Shown: one piece after another, positions 8,889-16,453 of the stretch
How the letters are laid out: each line of letters begins with the position of its first letter
Numbering within the stretch: position 1 is the first letter of the stretch
Source: Atopomonas hussainii
GTDB lineage: Bacteria > Pseudomonadota > Gammaproteobacteria > Pseudomonadales > Pseudomonadaceae
DNA length: 64,000 nt
Direction of reading: 5' to 3'
Assembly: GCF_900109735.1 (NCBI RefSeq)
Contig: NZ_FOAS01000002.1
Coordinates: 248,001-312,000 of the forward strand
The notes under the pieces: model-generated
Databases searched by the model: none
The model's input: the letters and a program-made list of their open reading frames with translations, nothing else
What the model was told of the DNA's origin: nothing
Program-made: the position numbers and the translations under genes

Positions 8889-10043
8889 ATGGCCAGCGTG
8901 CCGTATTGGCGGCTTTCGAATTTCTATTTCTGGTATTTCAGCCTGCTCGGCGCCAGCGCGCCGTTCTGGCCGCTGTTTCTTGAGCGCTTAGGTTTAAGCC
9001 CTGCGCGCATCGGCGAGCTGATCGCCATTCCCATGTTGATGCGCGTACTGGCGCCGAATCTGTGGGCCGCATTGGCCGATTATCGTGGCGAGCGTTTGCG
9101 CATTCTGCGTTTAGGCAGCGTGTGCACGCTGCTGTTCTTCGCCGGCGTGTTTATCGATCAATCCTTCTGGGTGCTGGCGTTGGTGATGGCGCTGCACAGT
9201 TTCTTCTGGCATGCGGTGTTGCCGCAGGCCGAAGTGATCACCTTGCACCACTTGGCCGAGCGCGGCGCGGATTACAGCAAAGTGCGCTTGTGGGGCTCGG
9301 TCGGTTTTATCGTCGTGGTGGTCGGCTTTGGTGGGTTGTTCGAGTACATCCCGGTGCTGTATTTGCCGCACTTGATGGCCGCCATCATGCTGATGATTAT
9401 TCTCGCCGGTTGGCTGCTGCCGGCCCTACCGCCAGCGGTTGACAGCGCGCCACTGGCCAAAGGTACGCTGCGTGGCTTACTGCGCCAGCCGGCGATTTTG
9501 GCCTTTTATGCCTGCTGTTTATTGATGCTGGCCAGCCACGGCCCGTATTACACCTTTTTTAGTGTGTACCTGCAGACCCTAGATTACAGCCGCACCGCCA
9601 TTGGTTTGCTGTGGGCCTTGGGCGTGGTGGCAGAGATTGCCGTGTTCTTGGTCATGGCGCGTCTGCTGCCGCGTTTTGGCTTGCGCCGGGTGCTACTTGG
9701 CTCGCTAGTGCTCGCGGTGTTGCGCTGGATCATGATCGCCGAATGGGCAGACCATATTCTCTGGCTATTGCTCGCTCAGTGCCTGCATGCGGCCACCTTC
9801 GGCACCTTTCATGCGGCGGCGGTAGCGTTTATCCAACAGCATTTCCCGTTGCAGCGACAAAGTACGGGGCAGGCCTTGTACAGCACCTTAGGGGGCGCGG
9901 GCGGGGCTTTAGGCGCATTGCTTAGCGGCTACGCCTGGGGCAGTCTGGGGGCGAGCACGACCTATTGGGGCGCGGCGGGTATCGCCTTGTTAGGTGTCTT
10001 GATTGCCGCGCGTTGGCTGTATCCCCGCGTTGAACACAGATAA
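8889..10043 (+). CDS. MFS transporter, HcaT/LacY-like (nucleoside/3-phenylpropionate type)
   Basis: The 384-residue protein has about 12 membrane helices in two halves, separated by a short polar loop near residues 180-200. The opening SNFYFWYFSLLGASAPFWPL and the intracellular motif KVRLWGSVGFI after helix 4 are typical of the phenylpropionate-permease-like branch of the major facilitator superfamily. The substrate is unknown. The same carrier gene follows aroC in P. aeruginosa, so this is conserved synteny rather than a recent gain. It ends ten bases before the dioxygenase-like gene and may be cotranscribed with it. Confidence 0.8.
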   Translation: MASVPYWRLSNFYFWYFSLLGASAPFWPLFLERLGLSPARIGELIAIPMLMRVLAPNLWAALADYRGERLRILRLGSVCTLLFFAGVFIDQSFWVLALVMALHSFFWHAVLPQAEVITLHHLAERGADYSKVRLWGSVGFIVVVVGFGGLFEYIPVLYLPHLMAAIMLMIILAGWLLPALPPAVDSAPLAKGTLRGLLRQPAILAFYACCLLMLASHGPYYTFFSVYLQTLDYSRTAIGLLWALGVVAEIAVFLVMARLLPRFGLRRVLLGSLVLAVLRWIMIAEWADHILWLLLAQCLHAATFGTFHAAAVAFIQQHFPLQRQSTGQALYSTLGGAGGALGALLSGYAWGSLGASTTYWGAAGIALLGVLIAARWLYPRVEHR

Positions 10044-10052
10044 GGAATGGCC

Positions 10053-10589
10053 ATGAGCTTGTTGTATGTCTACCACGCCGAGCACCCCGAGCAGCCCTAC
10101 AAGGTGCTCACCCATGCTGAAGATATCGTCGCCTTGCTCGCGCCGCAGGATATCCAGCTATCGCATGAGGCATTTACCCAACGCCTAACGCCCGGCATGC
10201 CGTTAGTTGCGTTGCAGCAAGCGCTGGCCGATGACTTGCCGCGCTGGCAAGCCGCGCAGCAGTGCGATGCCGTGGAGTTATTCAGTTTGGCCGGTCGCCC
10301 CGGCGAAGAGTCTGTTGCTCAGTTGCCACACGACGAGCGTGTTGGCGCTGGGCGCTGTGCTTATGGCGTCTTGGCCGGGCGTGCGTTGCTCACCGTACAG
10401 GTCGGTGCCGATGTGCTGGCGCTGGAGCTAGAGCGTGGTGATTGGCTGAACTTGCCAGCCGGCTGTGTGCACTGGCTGGATGCCGGTGAGTTTCCGCAGT
10501 TGATCGCCGTGCAGTTGCAGCAAACCGCTGCGCCGTTGGGCTACAGCGACAGCCAAGCGCTGCTGCGTTTCGCTCGCCTGGCCGACTAA
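10053..10589 (+). CDS. Acireductone dioxygenase-like cupin with degenerate metal site
   Basis: The 178-residue product aligns over its whole length with MtnD of the methionine salvage pathway. The N-terminal LYVYHAEHPEQPYKVLTHAED and the C-terminal GDWLNLPAGCVHWLDAG are clearly from that family. The first metal motif of active enzymes (His-x-His-x3-Glu, as in EHTHSEDEVRFF) is replaced: by alignment from the following AGR turn, those positions are Arg, Gly and Cys (RVGAGRCAY). Only the fourth ligand, the His of CVHW, remains. The neighbouring mtnB and mtnC genes found beside mtnD in P. aeruginosa are absent. Start 10053 is preferred because AAGGA abuts ATG 10047. Binding or regulatory function is possible; ordinary dioxygenase activity is doubtful. 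Confidence 0.7.
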   Translation: MSLLYVYHAEHPEQPYKVLTHAEDIVALLAPQDIQLSHEAFTQRLTPGMPLVALQQALADDLPRWQAAQQCDAVELFSLAGRPGEESVAQLPHDERVGAGRCAYGVLAGRALLTVQVGADVLALELERGDWLNLPAGCVHWLDAGEFPQLIAVQLQQTAAPLGYSDSQALLRFARLAD

Positions 10590-10630
10590 GCCGGCGCGCG
10601 GTAAGCCAATGAATCGCTAGGAAAAAGTGT

Positions 10631-10659
10631 TTGCCAAGGGCAGGGGCTTCGGTTAAATT
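10631..10659 (+). promoter_or_regulatory. Sigma-70 type promoter of tRNA-Ser
   Basis: TTGCCA at 10631-10636 and TAAATT at 10654-10659 are 17 bases apart, placing the start site near 10666, about 28 bases before the tRNA. Confidence 0.55.
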
Positions 10660-10693
10660 AGCGCGCCTTGTTGGGCAGCCCCCTGCAAGATTC

Positions 10694-10784
10694 GGTGAGA
10701 TGTCCGAGTGGTTGAAGGAGCACGCCTGGAAAGTGTGTGTACGTTAATAGCGTACCGAGGGTTCGAATCCCTCTCTCACCGCCA
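10694..10784 (+). tRNA. tRNA-Ser (anticodon GGA)
   Basis: The acceptor stem GGTGAGA pairs with TCTCACC (10774-10780), followed by discriminator G and an encoded CCA. The anticodon GGA is at 10728-10730, the T arm contains GGTTCGAATCC, and a long variable arm marks a class II serine tRNA. It reads UCC and UCU codons. Confidence 0.97.
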
Positions 10785-10791
10785 TATTGAA

Positions 10792-10818
10792 AAGCCCAGC
10801 TAACCAGCTGGGCTTTTT
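10792..10818 (+). terminator. Terminator after tRNA-Ser
   Basis: The stem AAGCCCAGC/GCTGGGCTT with a six-base loop is followed by T residues, eight bases after the tRNA CCA. It also faces the end of the minus-strand SDR gene and may serve both. Confidence 0.85.
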
Positions 10819-10840
10819 CGTTTCTGGCTTATTGCTTTGC

Positions 10841-11680
10841 TCAGTGAATGCCCGGCAAGCGGTTAAGGCTGAACTTACGGCTTAATAGTGTGCGGGTCAG
10901 TTCGCTGGGCAACAGTCTGGCCACGGCTGGCATGCTACGGCTGCCTTTGCCAATACGGATCAAGGCCTTGGGTTGATCCGTGTTGAGTTCGGTCAGCAAG
11001 GCAGCGGCAAAGTCGTCAGCAGCTGTGGCGTTGACTTGCGAAGCCTGTGCGCGGGCCATGATGCCGTCACGAATACCAGCGTATCGTGAGTGCGCGCCGA
11101 GCCACGCTTCGATACCACTGGCTGCCGAATCACCAAAGCTCGATTGGATAGCCCCCGGCTGCACGGTAATCACCTGCACGCCGAAGGGCGCCAGCTCCAT
11201 GCGCAGGGCATCTGACAAACTGTGCAGCGCCGCTTTACTGGCGCAGTAGGCGCCGGCAAACGGCGTGGTGGGTACACCCGACACGCTGCCAATATTCACG
11301 ACCAGCGGGCGTTGCGACTGTTGCAGCAGCGGGAATAACGCCTGCGTTAGCAGCACAGGGGCGACCACGTTGGTTTCAAATTGGCCGCGCAGTTGCTCGG
11401 CGGGCAACTCTATAACTGGGCCCATGGCCGAGATGCCAGCGTTATTGATCAGTATGTCGATGTGGCGAATGCCTTTTTCTGCCAGTTGCTCAAGCAGTGC
11501 GGCGCGGCTGGTTTCGCTGGTGACATCCAGCGCCACGGTTTGGCACTGCGGGCTCAAGCTTTCTAGGCTGCTTAGGCGCCGTGCGGTGGCGATTACCCTA
11601 TCGCCGTGCGCGGCAAATGCGCGAGCTAAGGCGTGGCCAATGCCGCTGGAGCAGCCGGTAATTAAAACGCTTCTGGGCAT
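10841..11680 (-). CDS. Short-chain dehydrogenase/reductase
   Basis: The 279-residue classical SDR has the NAD(P)-binding TGCSSGIG near the N-terminus, the structural NNAG (LINNAGISAMG), the catalytic Ser in NIGSVSG and the Tyr-x3-Lys pair in AYCASKAAL. Residues after about 190 form the substrate lid and resemble the long-tail SDRs that act on ketosteroid- or acyl-type carbonyls, but no substrate can be assigned. ATG 11680 follows TAGGA; the longer upstream frame is basic and overlaps the preceding gene. It is the last gene of a three-gene minus-strand unit with two tautomerase-like genes. Confidence 0.85.
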   Translation of the reverse strand: MPRSVLITGCSSGIGHALARAFAAHGDRVIATARRLSSLESLSPQCQTVALDVTSETSRAALLEQLAEKGIRHIDILINNAGISAMGPVIELPAEQLRGQFETNVVAPVLLTQALFPLLQQSQRPLVVNIGSVSGVPTTPFAGAYCASKAALHSLSDALRMELAPFGVQVITVQPGAIQSSFGDSAASGIEAWLGAHSRYAGIRDGIMARAQASQVNATAADDFAAALLTELNTDQPKALIRIGKGSRSMPAVARLLPSELTRTLLSRKFSLNRLPGIH

Positions 11681-11717
11681 GCGGGGTTTCCTAGGTTGGG
11701 GCGGCGCTGCTGGGCTT

Positions 11718-12116
11718 TTATTGCGCTTGGTGTTGCGCCTGAGGGTGATTTGCGCCGGGCTCTGCACCGGGTTCGGGCATCACTTCGCCGCCTTCAATGA
11801 TCCACTGGGCGGGCATGCCGACGGTGCTGATCGCCACCGCAGCCGGCGTTAGTCCGCAGCCTTGGGCGGTGGCGGCAACCAACGCGCGCTTGAGCTTTTC
11901 CACCACGGCGTGAGTCCGTGTGCCGCCAATGCGTACGCCGCCCAAAATGCTCACTTCGATGCCGGCAGGGAGTGCCCAGTTATCGCTAAACACCACGTTG
12001 ACGTAATGCGGTAGCGCGGTGGTGACGTGGCAGTGGGCTTGGGTAATCAGGGTGGCGACGCTTTGCCGCTGCGTGGCTGATAGCGGCGTGCGGCAGGCAA
12101 GGTTGTATAGGGGCAT
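11718..12116 (-). CDS. Tautomerase superfamily protein (4-OT / cis-CaaD-like)
   Basis: The 132-residue protein begins Met-Pro, so removal of Met would expose the N-terminal proline that is the catalytic base of this superfamily. Two beta-alpha-beta units are visible: PLYNLACRTPLSATQRQSVA and, after about 60 residues, SILGGVRIGGTRTHAVVEKL. This matches the fused-monomer type (cis-3-chloroacrylate dehalogenase-like) rather than the roughly 62-residue single unit. The last 20 residues are a Pro/Gln/Ala tail. CGGAGT lies before the ATG. The substrate is unknown. It overlaps neither neighbour and sits 38 bases before the SDR gene. Confidence 0.7.
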   Translation of the reverse strand: MPLYNLACRTPLSATQRQSVATLITQAHCHVTTALPHYVNVVFSDNWALPAGIEVSILGGVRIGGTRTHAVVEKLKRALVAATAQGCGLTPAAVAISTVGMPAQWIIEGGEVMPEPGAEPGANHPQAQHQAQ

Positions 12117-12128
12117 GCTAAGACTCCG

Positions 12129-12581
12129 TTACAGGTTGATACGCAGCTGGGCAAAACCGTTGGCGCGGCGGCTACGCAGCAAGTGATACAGGCTAGAGAG
12201 CAGAAAAGGCACGCGGCGAATGGGGCGCAGGCGCTGTCGGTGCTGGCTCAGGTAGGCATTAACCGTGCTGCTGTCGGCGCAGGTAACCATCAAACGGTTG
12301 ATGTCGATGGCTAAAATCTTGGCCCAGCGCAGGGTGAAGGCCCACATGGCCGGCTCGCGAATGCGCTGTGCTAAGTCGTTTTCAACTTCGATCATGGCCA
12401 GATAAATGTCTGCCGGCTGCCCGGCCTGAAACGTTTGTCCGGCGGGTGTCAGCATCCAGACGATGGTGAGTCCCTTCGCGCTGCCGAAGTGTTCGGCGTA
12501 CAGGGCGGTGAAAGCGGCTTGGCTTTGCAGGATCTGCGCCTTAGGCGTGTGAGCCGGCACAGTGCAGATGATTTTTGGCAT
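12129..12581 (-). CDS. Putative second tautomerase-like protein
   Basis: The 150-residue protein also begins Met-Pro (MPKIICTVPAHTPKAQ) and shows the beta-strand-helix opening of MIF/4-OT proteins, so it may carry a catalytic Pro-1. The middle is less conserved, and the basic C-terminus (RQRLRPIRRVPFLLSSLYHLLRSRR) is unusual for the family and could be an amphipathic membrane-associating helix. AGGAG lies eight bases before the ATG. It is the first gene of the tautomerase-tautomerase-SDR unit and is divergent from the AraC-type regulator. The family assignment rests on the N-terminus and context only. Confidence 0.45.
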   Translation of the reverse strand: MPKIICTVPAHTPKAQILQSQAAFTALYAEHFGSAKGLTIVWMLTPAGQTFQAGQPADIYLAMIEVENDLAQRIREPAMWAFTLRWAKILAIDINRLMVTCADSSTVNAYLSQHRQRLRPIRRVPFLLSSLYHLLRSRRANGFAQLRINL

Positions 12582-12773
12582 CGTTGGCTCCTGTGGCTTG
12601 CCTTTGCGGGCGAGCGGTAGCGGGGGTGGTGCCTTTACTCTAGGCCGGCTGGGGTTGCTTGTTGATGTGCGCAGTGGTCACTTTTTGATAGTTGTGGCCA
12701 ATGTGTCGGCGGTTGCCATCGGCCTGATTAACTTGATACTGATGGCCATGGCGAACAGCAGAAGGGGGTAAAC

Positions 12774-13793
12774 GTGCCCAGTCGGCGTGGCGTTGGCAGT
12801 GTGCAGGTCATGATTGACTTGGCGCAGGAGCATGGCCTGAGTATCACTCAGTGCCTGCAGCAGACAGGTATCAGCCCGGCGCAGCTGGCGGACCCCACCA
12901 CGCAGGTGGAGGCAAGCCAAGAGCTGCAAGTGATCGACAATTTGGTGCGCGCGCTGCCAGACGTTAAAGGCTTGGGGCTACAGGCCGGTATGCGCTATCA
13001 GCTGAGTACTTTGGGTATTTGGGGCTTTGCGATTATCAGCAGTGCTACGGTGCGCGCGGCGATTGATGTGGCGCTACGTTTTGCCGATTTGTCGTTGGTG
13101 CTGGCCAAGTACTCGCTGCACGAGAATGAAGATAGCGCCGAGTTTCACATCGATATCGCGCATATCCCCGCGCATTTGCGGCAGTTCGTTCTCGAACGGC
13201 AGTTTTTAATCACCTTGTTGCTGATTCGCTCGATGATGAGCGAGCAAATTATTCGCCCGCGCGATATTTATCTGACGGTCGACACGCTGCCGTTTACTCA
13301 GATGCCGGCGATTATTCAGGAGAGCCGTTTGCACTTGGGCGCCAGCGCCAACCGCTTGGTGTTTGATCGTGCGGTGCTGGATCGCGCCACCCCGCAAGCC
13401 AATGCAGCCACCGCGCAGTTTTGCGTGCGTCAGTGTGAGGAGTTGCTCGATCAGCGTAAGCAGCAGTCGGGCTTTGCTGGGCAAGTGCGCGCGTTACTCT
13501 TGGCACATATCGGCCAGATGCCATCGCTGCAGGCGGCGGCGCAGCATTTCAATATGAGCCCGCGCACCTTTCGGCGGCGTTTAGATGACGAGCAAGCCAG
13601 CTTTCGCGCGCTGCTGGAAGAAACCCGGGCGGGCGTGGCGATGGAGTTATTAGCCACCGCGCAGCTGAGTGTGGAGTCGGTGGCGGAGCGCATGGGCTAT
13701 GCGGAAACCGCCAGCTTTATTCACGCCTTTAAGCGCTGGACGGGTAGCACGCCGGGTAAATACCGTGCTGCGCAGGCGCGCCTTTCGTCTTAG
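12774..13793 (+). CDS. AraC-family transcriptional regulator (OruR/ArgR-like N-domain)
   Basis: The 339-residue regulator has an N-terminal effector domain of the arabinose-binding type (about 15-200) and a C-terminal double helix-turn-helix (about 240-335). The second HTH shows SVESVAERMGYAETASFIHAFKRWTGSTPGKYR, typical of AraC/XylS proteins. The GTG start at 12774 follows AAGGGGG. It is divergent from the tautomerase/SDR genes across about 190 bases and is likely their local activator, which is inference from position. The effector is unknown. Confidence 0.85.
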   Translation: MPSRRGVGSVQVMIDLAQEHGLSITQCLQQTGISPAQLADPTTQVEASQELQVIDNLVRALPDVKGLGLQAGMRYQLSTLGIWGFAIISSATVRAAIDVALRFADLSLVLAKYSLHENEDSAEFHIDIAHIPAHLRQFVLERQFLITLLLIRSMMSEQIIRPRDIYLTVDTLPFTQMPAIIQESRLHLGASANRLVFDRAVLDRATPQANAATAQFCVRQCEELLDQRKQQSGFAGQVRALLLAHIGQMPSLQAAAQHFNMSPRTFRRRLDDEQASFRALLEETRAGVAMELLATAQLSVESVAERMGYAETASFIHAFKRWTGSTPGKYRAAQARLSS

Positions 13794-13816
13794 CGGGGGG
13801 CGTGAAGAAAGGGGGA

Positions 13817-13842
13817 AAGGGCTCGCACGGCGGCGAGCCCTT
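13817..13842. terminator. Hairpin between convergent araC-type gene and folE
   Basis: The perfect ten-base stem AAGGGCTCGC/GCGAGCCCTT with a six-base loop lies between the two stop codons. T runs are short, so termination is probable but may be weak in either direction. Confidence 0.55.
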
Positions 13843-13849
13843 AAGGTAC

Positions 13850-14398
13850 TTACTTGCCGATTAGGCTCAAAAACTCACTGCGGGTAGCTGGGTTGGCGCG
13901 CAGTTCGCCCAGCATTACCGAGCTGACCATCGACGAGTTTTGCTTCTCTACGCCGCGCATCATCATGCACATGTGCTGCGCTTCGATCACCACACCCACG
14001 CCCAGTGCGCCGGTGACTTGCTCGATGGCTTCGGCGATTTGTCGGGTGAGGTTTTCTTGAATTTGCAGGCGGCGGCCGAACATATCGACGATGCGCGCCA
14101 CTTTCGACAGGCCCAGCACTTTGCCGTTAGGCAGGTAGCCCACATGCACCTTGCCGATAAAGGGCAGCAGGTGATGCTCGCACAGCGAATACAGCTCGAT
14201 GTTCTTTACCAGCACCAGCTCGCTGTTGTCGGAGCTAAACAGCGCACTACCGACCACTTCATCCAGCGTTTGCTGGTAGCCGCGACACAAAAACTGCATG
14301 GCTTTAGCGGCGCGCTTGGGGGTGTCGAGCAGGCCTTCGCGCTGCACGTCTTCGCCGAGTTGAGTGAGGATGGCGCTGTAGTGTTGTTCCAGTGACAT
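13850..14398 (-). CDS. folE: FolE, GTP cyclohydrolase I
   Basis: The 182-residue enzyme converts GTP to 7,8-dihydroneopterin triphosphate, the entry to folate (and tetrahydropterin) synthesis. The zinc ligands and active site are visible: [18 protein letters not shown] (Cys and His ligands) and the later [13 protein letters not shown] with the third zinc Cys. The N-terminus is short, as in the bacterial type IA enzyme. It ends convergently with the AraC-type gene, and an Smr protein gene lies upstream on the same strand, an order also found in P. aeruginosa. Confidence 0.95.
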   Translation of the reverse strand: MSLEQHYSAILTQLGEDVQREGLLDTPKRAAKAMQFLCRGYQQTLDEVVGSALFSSDNSELVLVKNIELYSLCEHHLLPFIGKVHVGYLPNGKVLGLSKVARIVDMFGRRLQIQENLTRQIAEAIEQVTGALGVGVVIEAQHMCMMMRGVEKQNSSMVSSVMLGELRANPATRSEFLSLIGK

Positions 14399-14476
14399 AA
14401 ATCTTCAGTCTTAAAAAGGTGGATGCGCGGCAGGGTAGGCCGTTGCAGGCGGCTCGGCAAGGCTGAGCACGCCAGA

Positions 14477-15046
14477 TTAGTCGTCGCGGCCGTCCATCAT
14501 GTGGCGTTTCAGCAATACATAAATCGCCCCGGTGCCGCCGTGTTTAGGCAGGCACGAGGTAAAGCCGAGCACTTGCGGGTGCTGGCGCAGCCACGTATTC
14601 ACGTGGCTTTTAATCAGCGGCTTGCGGCCATCTAAACGCGCGGCTTTGCCGTGGGTGACGCGCACGCAGCGCACTTCCAGCTTGGCCGCTTCGGCAAAGA
14701 AGTCCCAGAGGGTTTCGCGGGCTTTTTCCACGCTCATGCCGTGCAAATCGACACTGCCTTCAAAGCTGATTTGCCCGGTTTTGAGACGGCGCATTTGCCC
14801 GTCTTGCACACCGTCGCGGGCCCAGTAGAGGGTGTCTTCGGCATCGACATCGATAATGAACTGATCCGACAGGCCATCCACACGGGTGTTGCCGAGTTTG
14901 GCGGTGGCGTTGGCTTGGCGCACTTTGCGGGTGGCCGCATCGCTGTGCACTTTGCCGGTGTCGGCACGGTCGTGCTCGATGCGTTTAACGCCTTTTACGG
15001 CGGAGCGGAACAGGGCGAAATCGTCGCCGTCGTCTGGGTTTTGCAT
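14477..15046 (-). CDS. Smr-domain protein (SmrB/YfcN-like)
   Basis: The 189-residue protein has a charged N-terminal extension (about 1-85) and a C-terminal Smr domain (about 95-180). The domain carries LDLHGMS-type VDLHGMSVEKAR, VTHGKAAR (the HGxG-like turn) and a final GGTGAIYVLLK. Smr domains bind nucleic acid and some are nucleases; the E. coli proteins SmrA and SmrB cut DNA or mRNA in stalled-ribosome rescue, but the role of this subgroup is not fixed. A GGAGG ribosome site lies nine bases before the ATG. It is upstream of folE, with 78 bases between. Confidence 0.85.
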   Translation of the reverse strand: MQNPDDGDDFALFRSAVKGVKRIEHDRADTGKVHSDAATRKVRQANATAKLGNTRVDGLSDQFIIDVDAEDTLYWARDGVQDGQMRRLKTGQISFEGSVDLHGMSVEKARETLWDFFAEAAKLEVRCVRVTHGKAARLDGRKPLIKSHVNTWLRQHPQVLGFTSCLPKHGGTGAIYVLLKRHMMDGRDD

Positions 15047-15084
15047 GGGTGAAAGCCTCCGCCGAGCAGTTTAACTGCCTTGTA

Positions 15085-15122
15085 ATAGAGAGGCGAATAG
15101 AGAGGCGCATAGAGAGAGGCGA
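15085..15122. repeat. Short tandem repeat, three imperfect units
   Basis: Units of 12, 12 and 14 bases share ATAGAGAGGCG(A/C); the third has an extra AG. They lie in the 218-base gap between the Smr gene and a small membrane-protein gene, where no other feature is seen. Confidence 0.75.
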
Positions 15123-15264
15123 AGGAAACGCCGATGAAATTGGCGAACGGCGCAAGCGCAAGGCGCCCGGAGCGCAGCAGACGAGACATACCAAAAGGTA
15201 GGCGAGTCTGTGAGCACCGCGTAACGCTGTGATTGAGTCGTGCAGGCATTGCAGCGGTGTTTGC

Positions 15265-15558
15265 CTAGCGTAAATGCCGCGCTAGGGTGAGCGTCGGCAG
15301 TTGCTCAAGTCGGCGTTTGGCTATACGTCTAAGCCAATAGCCCAAGAGCAGCGGCGACAAGCTCAGTGCCGCCAGGGCACCGGCCGGGGCTAGGCTGCTA
15401 GGGAGCTGCTCGGGGCTGAGTTGCCAGGCCAGCTCCAGTAACAGCAGTAACGCACAGAGAGCGATGCACAGATGGCCCAACGCGGCTAACAACTGCCACG
15501 GCCAGCGTGCGGGTTGGCGAAATGCGAGTCGGGCGGTGCTGCCGAAATGGTCTTGCAT
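15265..15558 (-). CDS. Hypothetical small membrane protein
   Basis: The 97-residue protein has two hydrophobic segments (about 19-45 and 57-78) and a basic C-terminus (RRIAKRRLEQLP), suggesting an inner-membrane hairpin with both ends in the cytoplasm. ATG 15558 follows AGGTGA at proper spacing; the open frame extends 16 codons further up without a better site. It is not recognised as any named family. It is a lone minus-strand gene between the Smr gene and the divergent O-methyltransferase. Confidence 0.5.
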   Translation of the reverse strand: MQDHFGSTARLAFRQPARWPWQLLAALGHLCIALCALLLLLELAWQLSPEQLPSSLAPAGALAALSLSPLLLGYWLRRIAKRRLEQLPTLTLARHLR

Positions 15559-15768
15559 GGGCTCACCTGGCCGGCTTCCCTGCTGGACTTGTCTAAGTGG
15601 GTGCATGAACGGATATGTGGCGCACGATGTTTGGCGTCAATTTCCCGCAGCATGCCGCGCACTCGGCTGTGGTTCTGTGATTAATGTGTCAGTTCTGCAT
15701 GATCGGCTATGGTCATGGATGAAACTGTGACTGATCACCCTTACGCCTTAACGCCTTAGGAGAGCCCC

Positions 15769-16431
15769 ATGAGTAACCGCACCTTAGTGCTCGATGACGC
15801 CCTCTACGATTACCTCTGCGGCGTGTCGCTGCGCGAAACGCCGTGGCAACGCCAGCTTCGCGAAGAAACCGCGACGCTAGAAATGGCGCGCATGCAAATT
15901 GCCCCAGAGCAGGGGCAGTTTATGGCCTTGCTGGTGAAGCTGATGGGCGCGCGGCAGATTATCGAAGTCGGCACCTTCACTGGTTATAGCGCCTTGAGCA
16001 TGGCGCAGGTGTTGCCTGAAGACGGCAAGATCCTCTGCTGTGACGTTTCCGCCGAGTGGACGGCCATTGCGCAGCGCTACTGGCAGGCCGCCGGCGTGCA
16101 GCAACGCATTGAGCTGGTGCTGGCGCCGGCAGAAGAAACCTTATCGGCCAGGCTCAAGGCGGGTGGGGTCGGGCAATATGACCTGATGTTTATCGATGCC
16201 GATAAAACCGGCTATGCCGAATATGTCGAGCTGGGTTTGGCCTTACTGCGCCCCGGTGGTTTGCTGCTGTTGGACAACACCCTGTGGAGTGGCCGGGTGC
16301 TGGATGCGCACACCAGCGACTTAGACACCCGCGCTCTGCAGGCGCTGAATAAGGCGCTGTTGCACGACGAACGGATTGACCTGTCGCTGCTGCCGGTCGG
16401 CGATGGGTTAACCCTGTGCCGTAAACGCTAG
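15769..16431 (+). CDS. Class I SAM-dependent O-methyltransferase (CCoAOMT-like)
   Basis: The 220-residue protein matches the catechol/caffeoyl-CoA O-methyltransferase family in length and motifs. These are the SAM loop IIEVGTFTGYSALSMA (about 64-79), the metal-binding MFIDADKTGYAEY (about 141-153) and DNTLWSGRV (about 167). In this family a divalent metal orients vicinal hydroxyls for methylation. The natural substrate of the bacterial members is mostly unknown. The ATG follows AGGAGAGCCCC. It is convergent with the EAL protein gene. Confidence 0.85.
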   Translation: MSNRTLVLDDALYDYLCGVSLRETPWQRQLREETATLEMARMQIAPEQGQFMALLVKLMGARQIIEVGTFTGYSALSMAQVLPEDGKILCCDVSAEWTAIAQRYWQAAGVQQRIELVLAPAEETLSARLKAGGVGQYDLMFIDADKTGYAEYVELGLALLRPGGLLLLDNTLWSGRVLDAHTSDLDTRALQALNKALLHDERIDLSLLPVGDGLTLCRKR

Positions 16432-16444
16432 TCGGCACAGGGTT
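16410..16444. terminator. Hairpin between O-methyltransferase and EAL gene
   Basis: A perfect 12-base stem (AACCCTGTGCCG/CGGCACAGGGTT) with an 11-base loop that contains the methyltransferase stop codon. It lies between convergent genes, but T runs after it are short on both strands. Confidence 0.55.
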
Positions 16445-16453
16445 TGTGCAGGT

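Noticed and set aside
10694-13849. Integrative island using tRNA-Ser as attachment site
   Set aside because: No integrase gene and no second copy of the tRNA 3' end are visible within the window, so only an unusual gene patch can be claimed.
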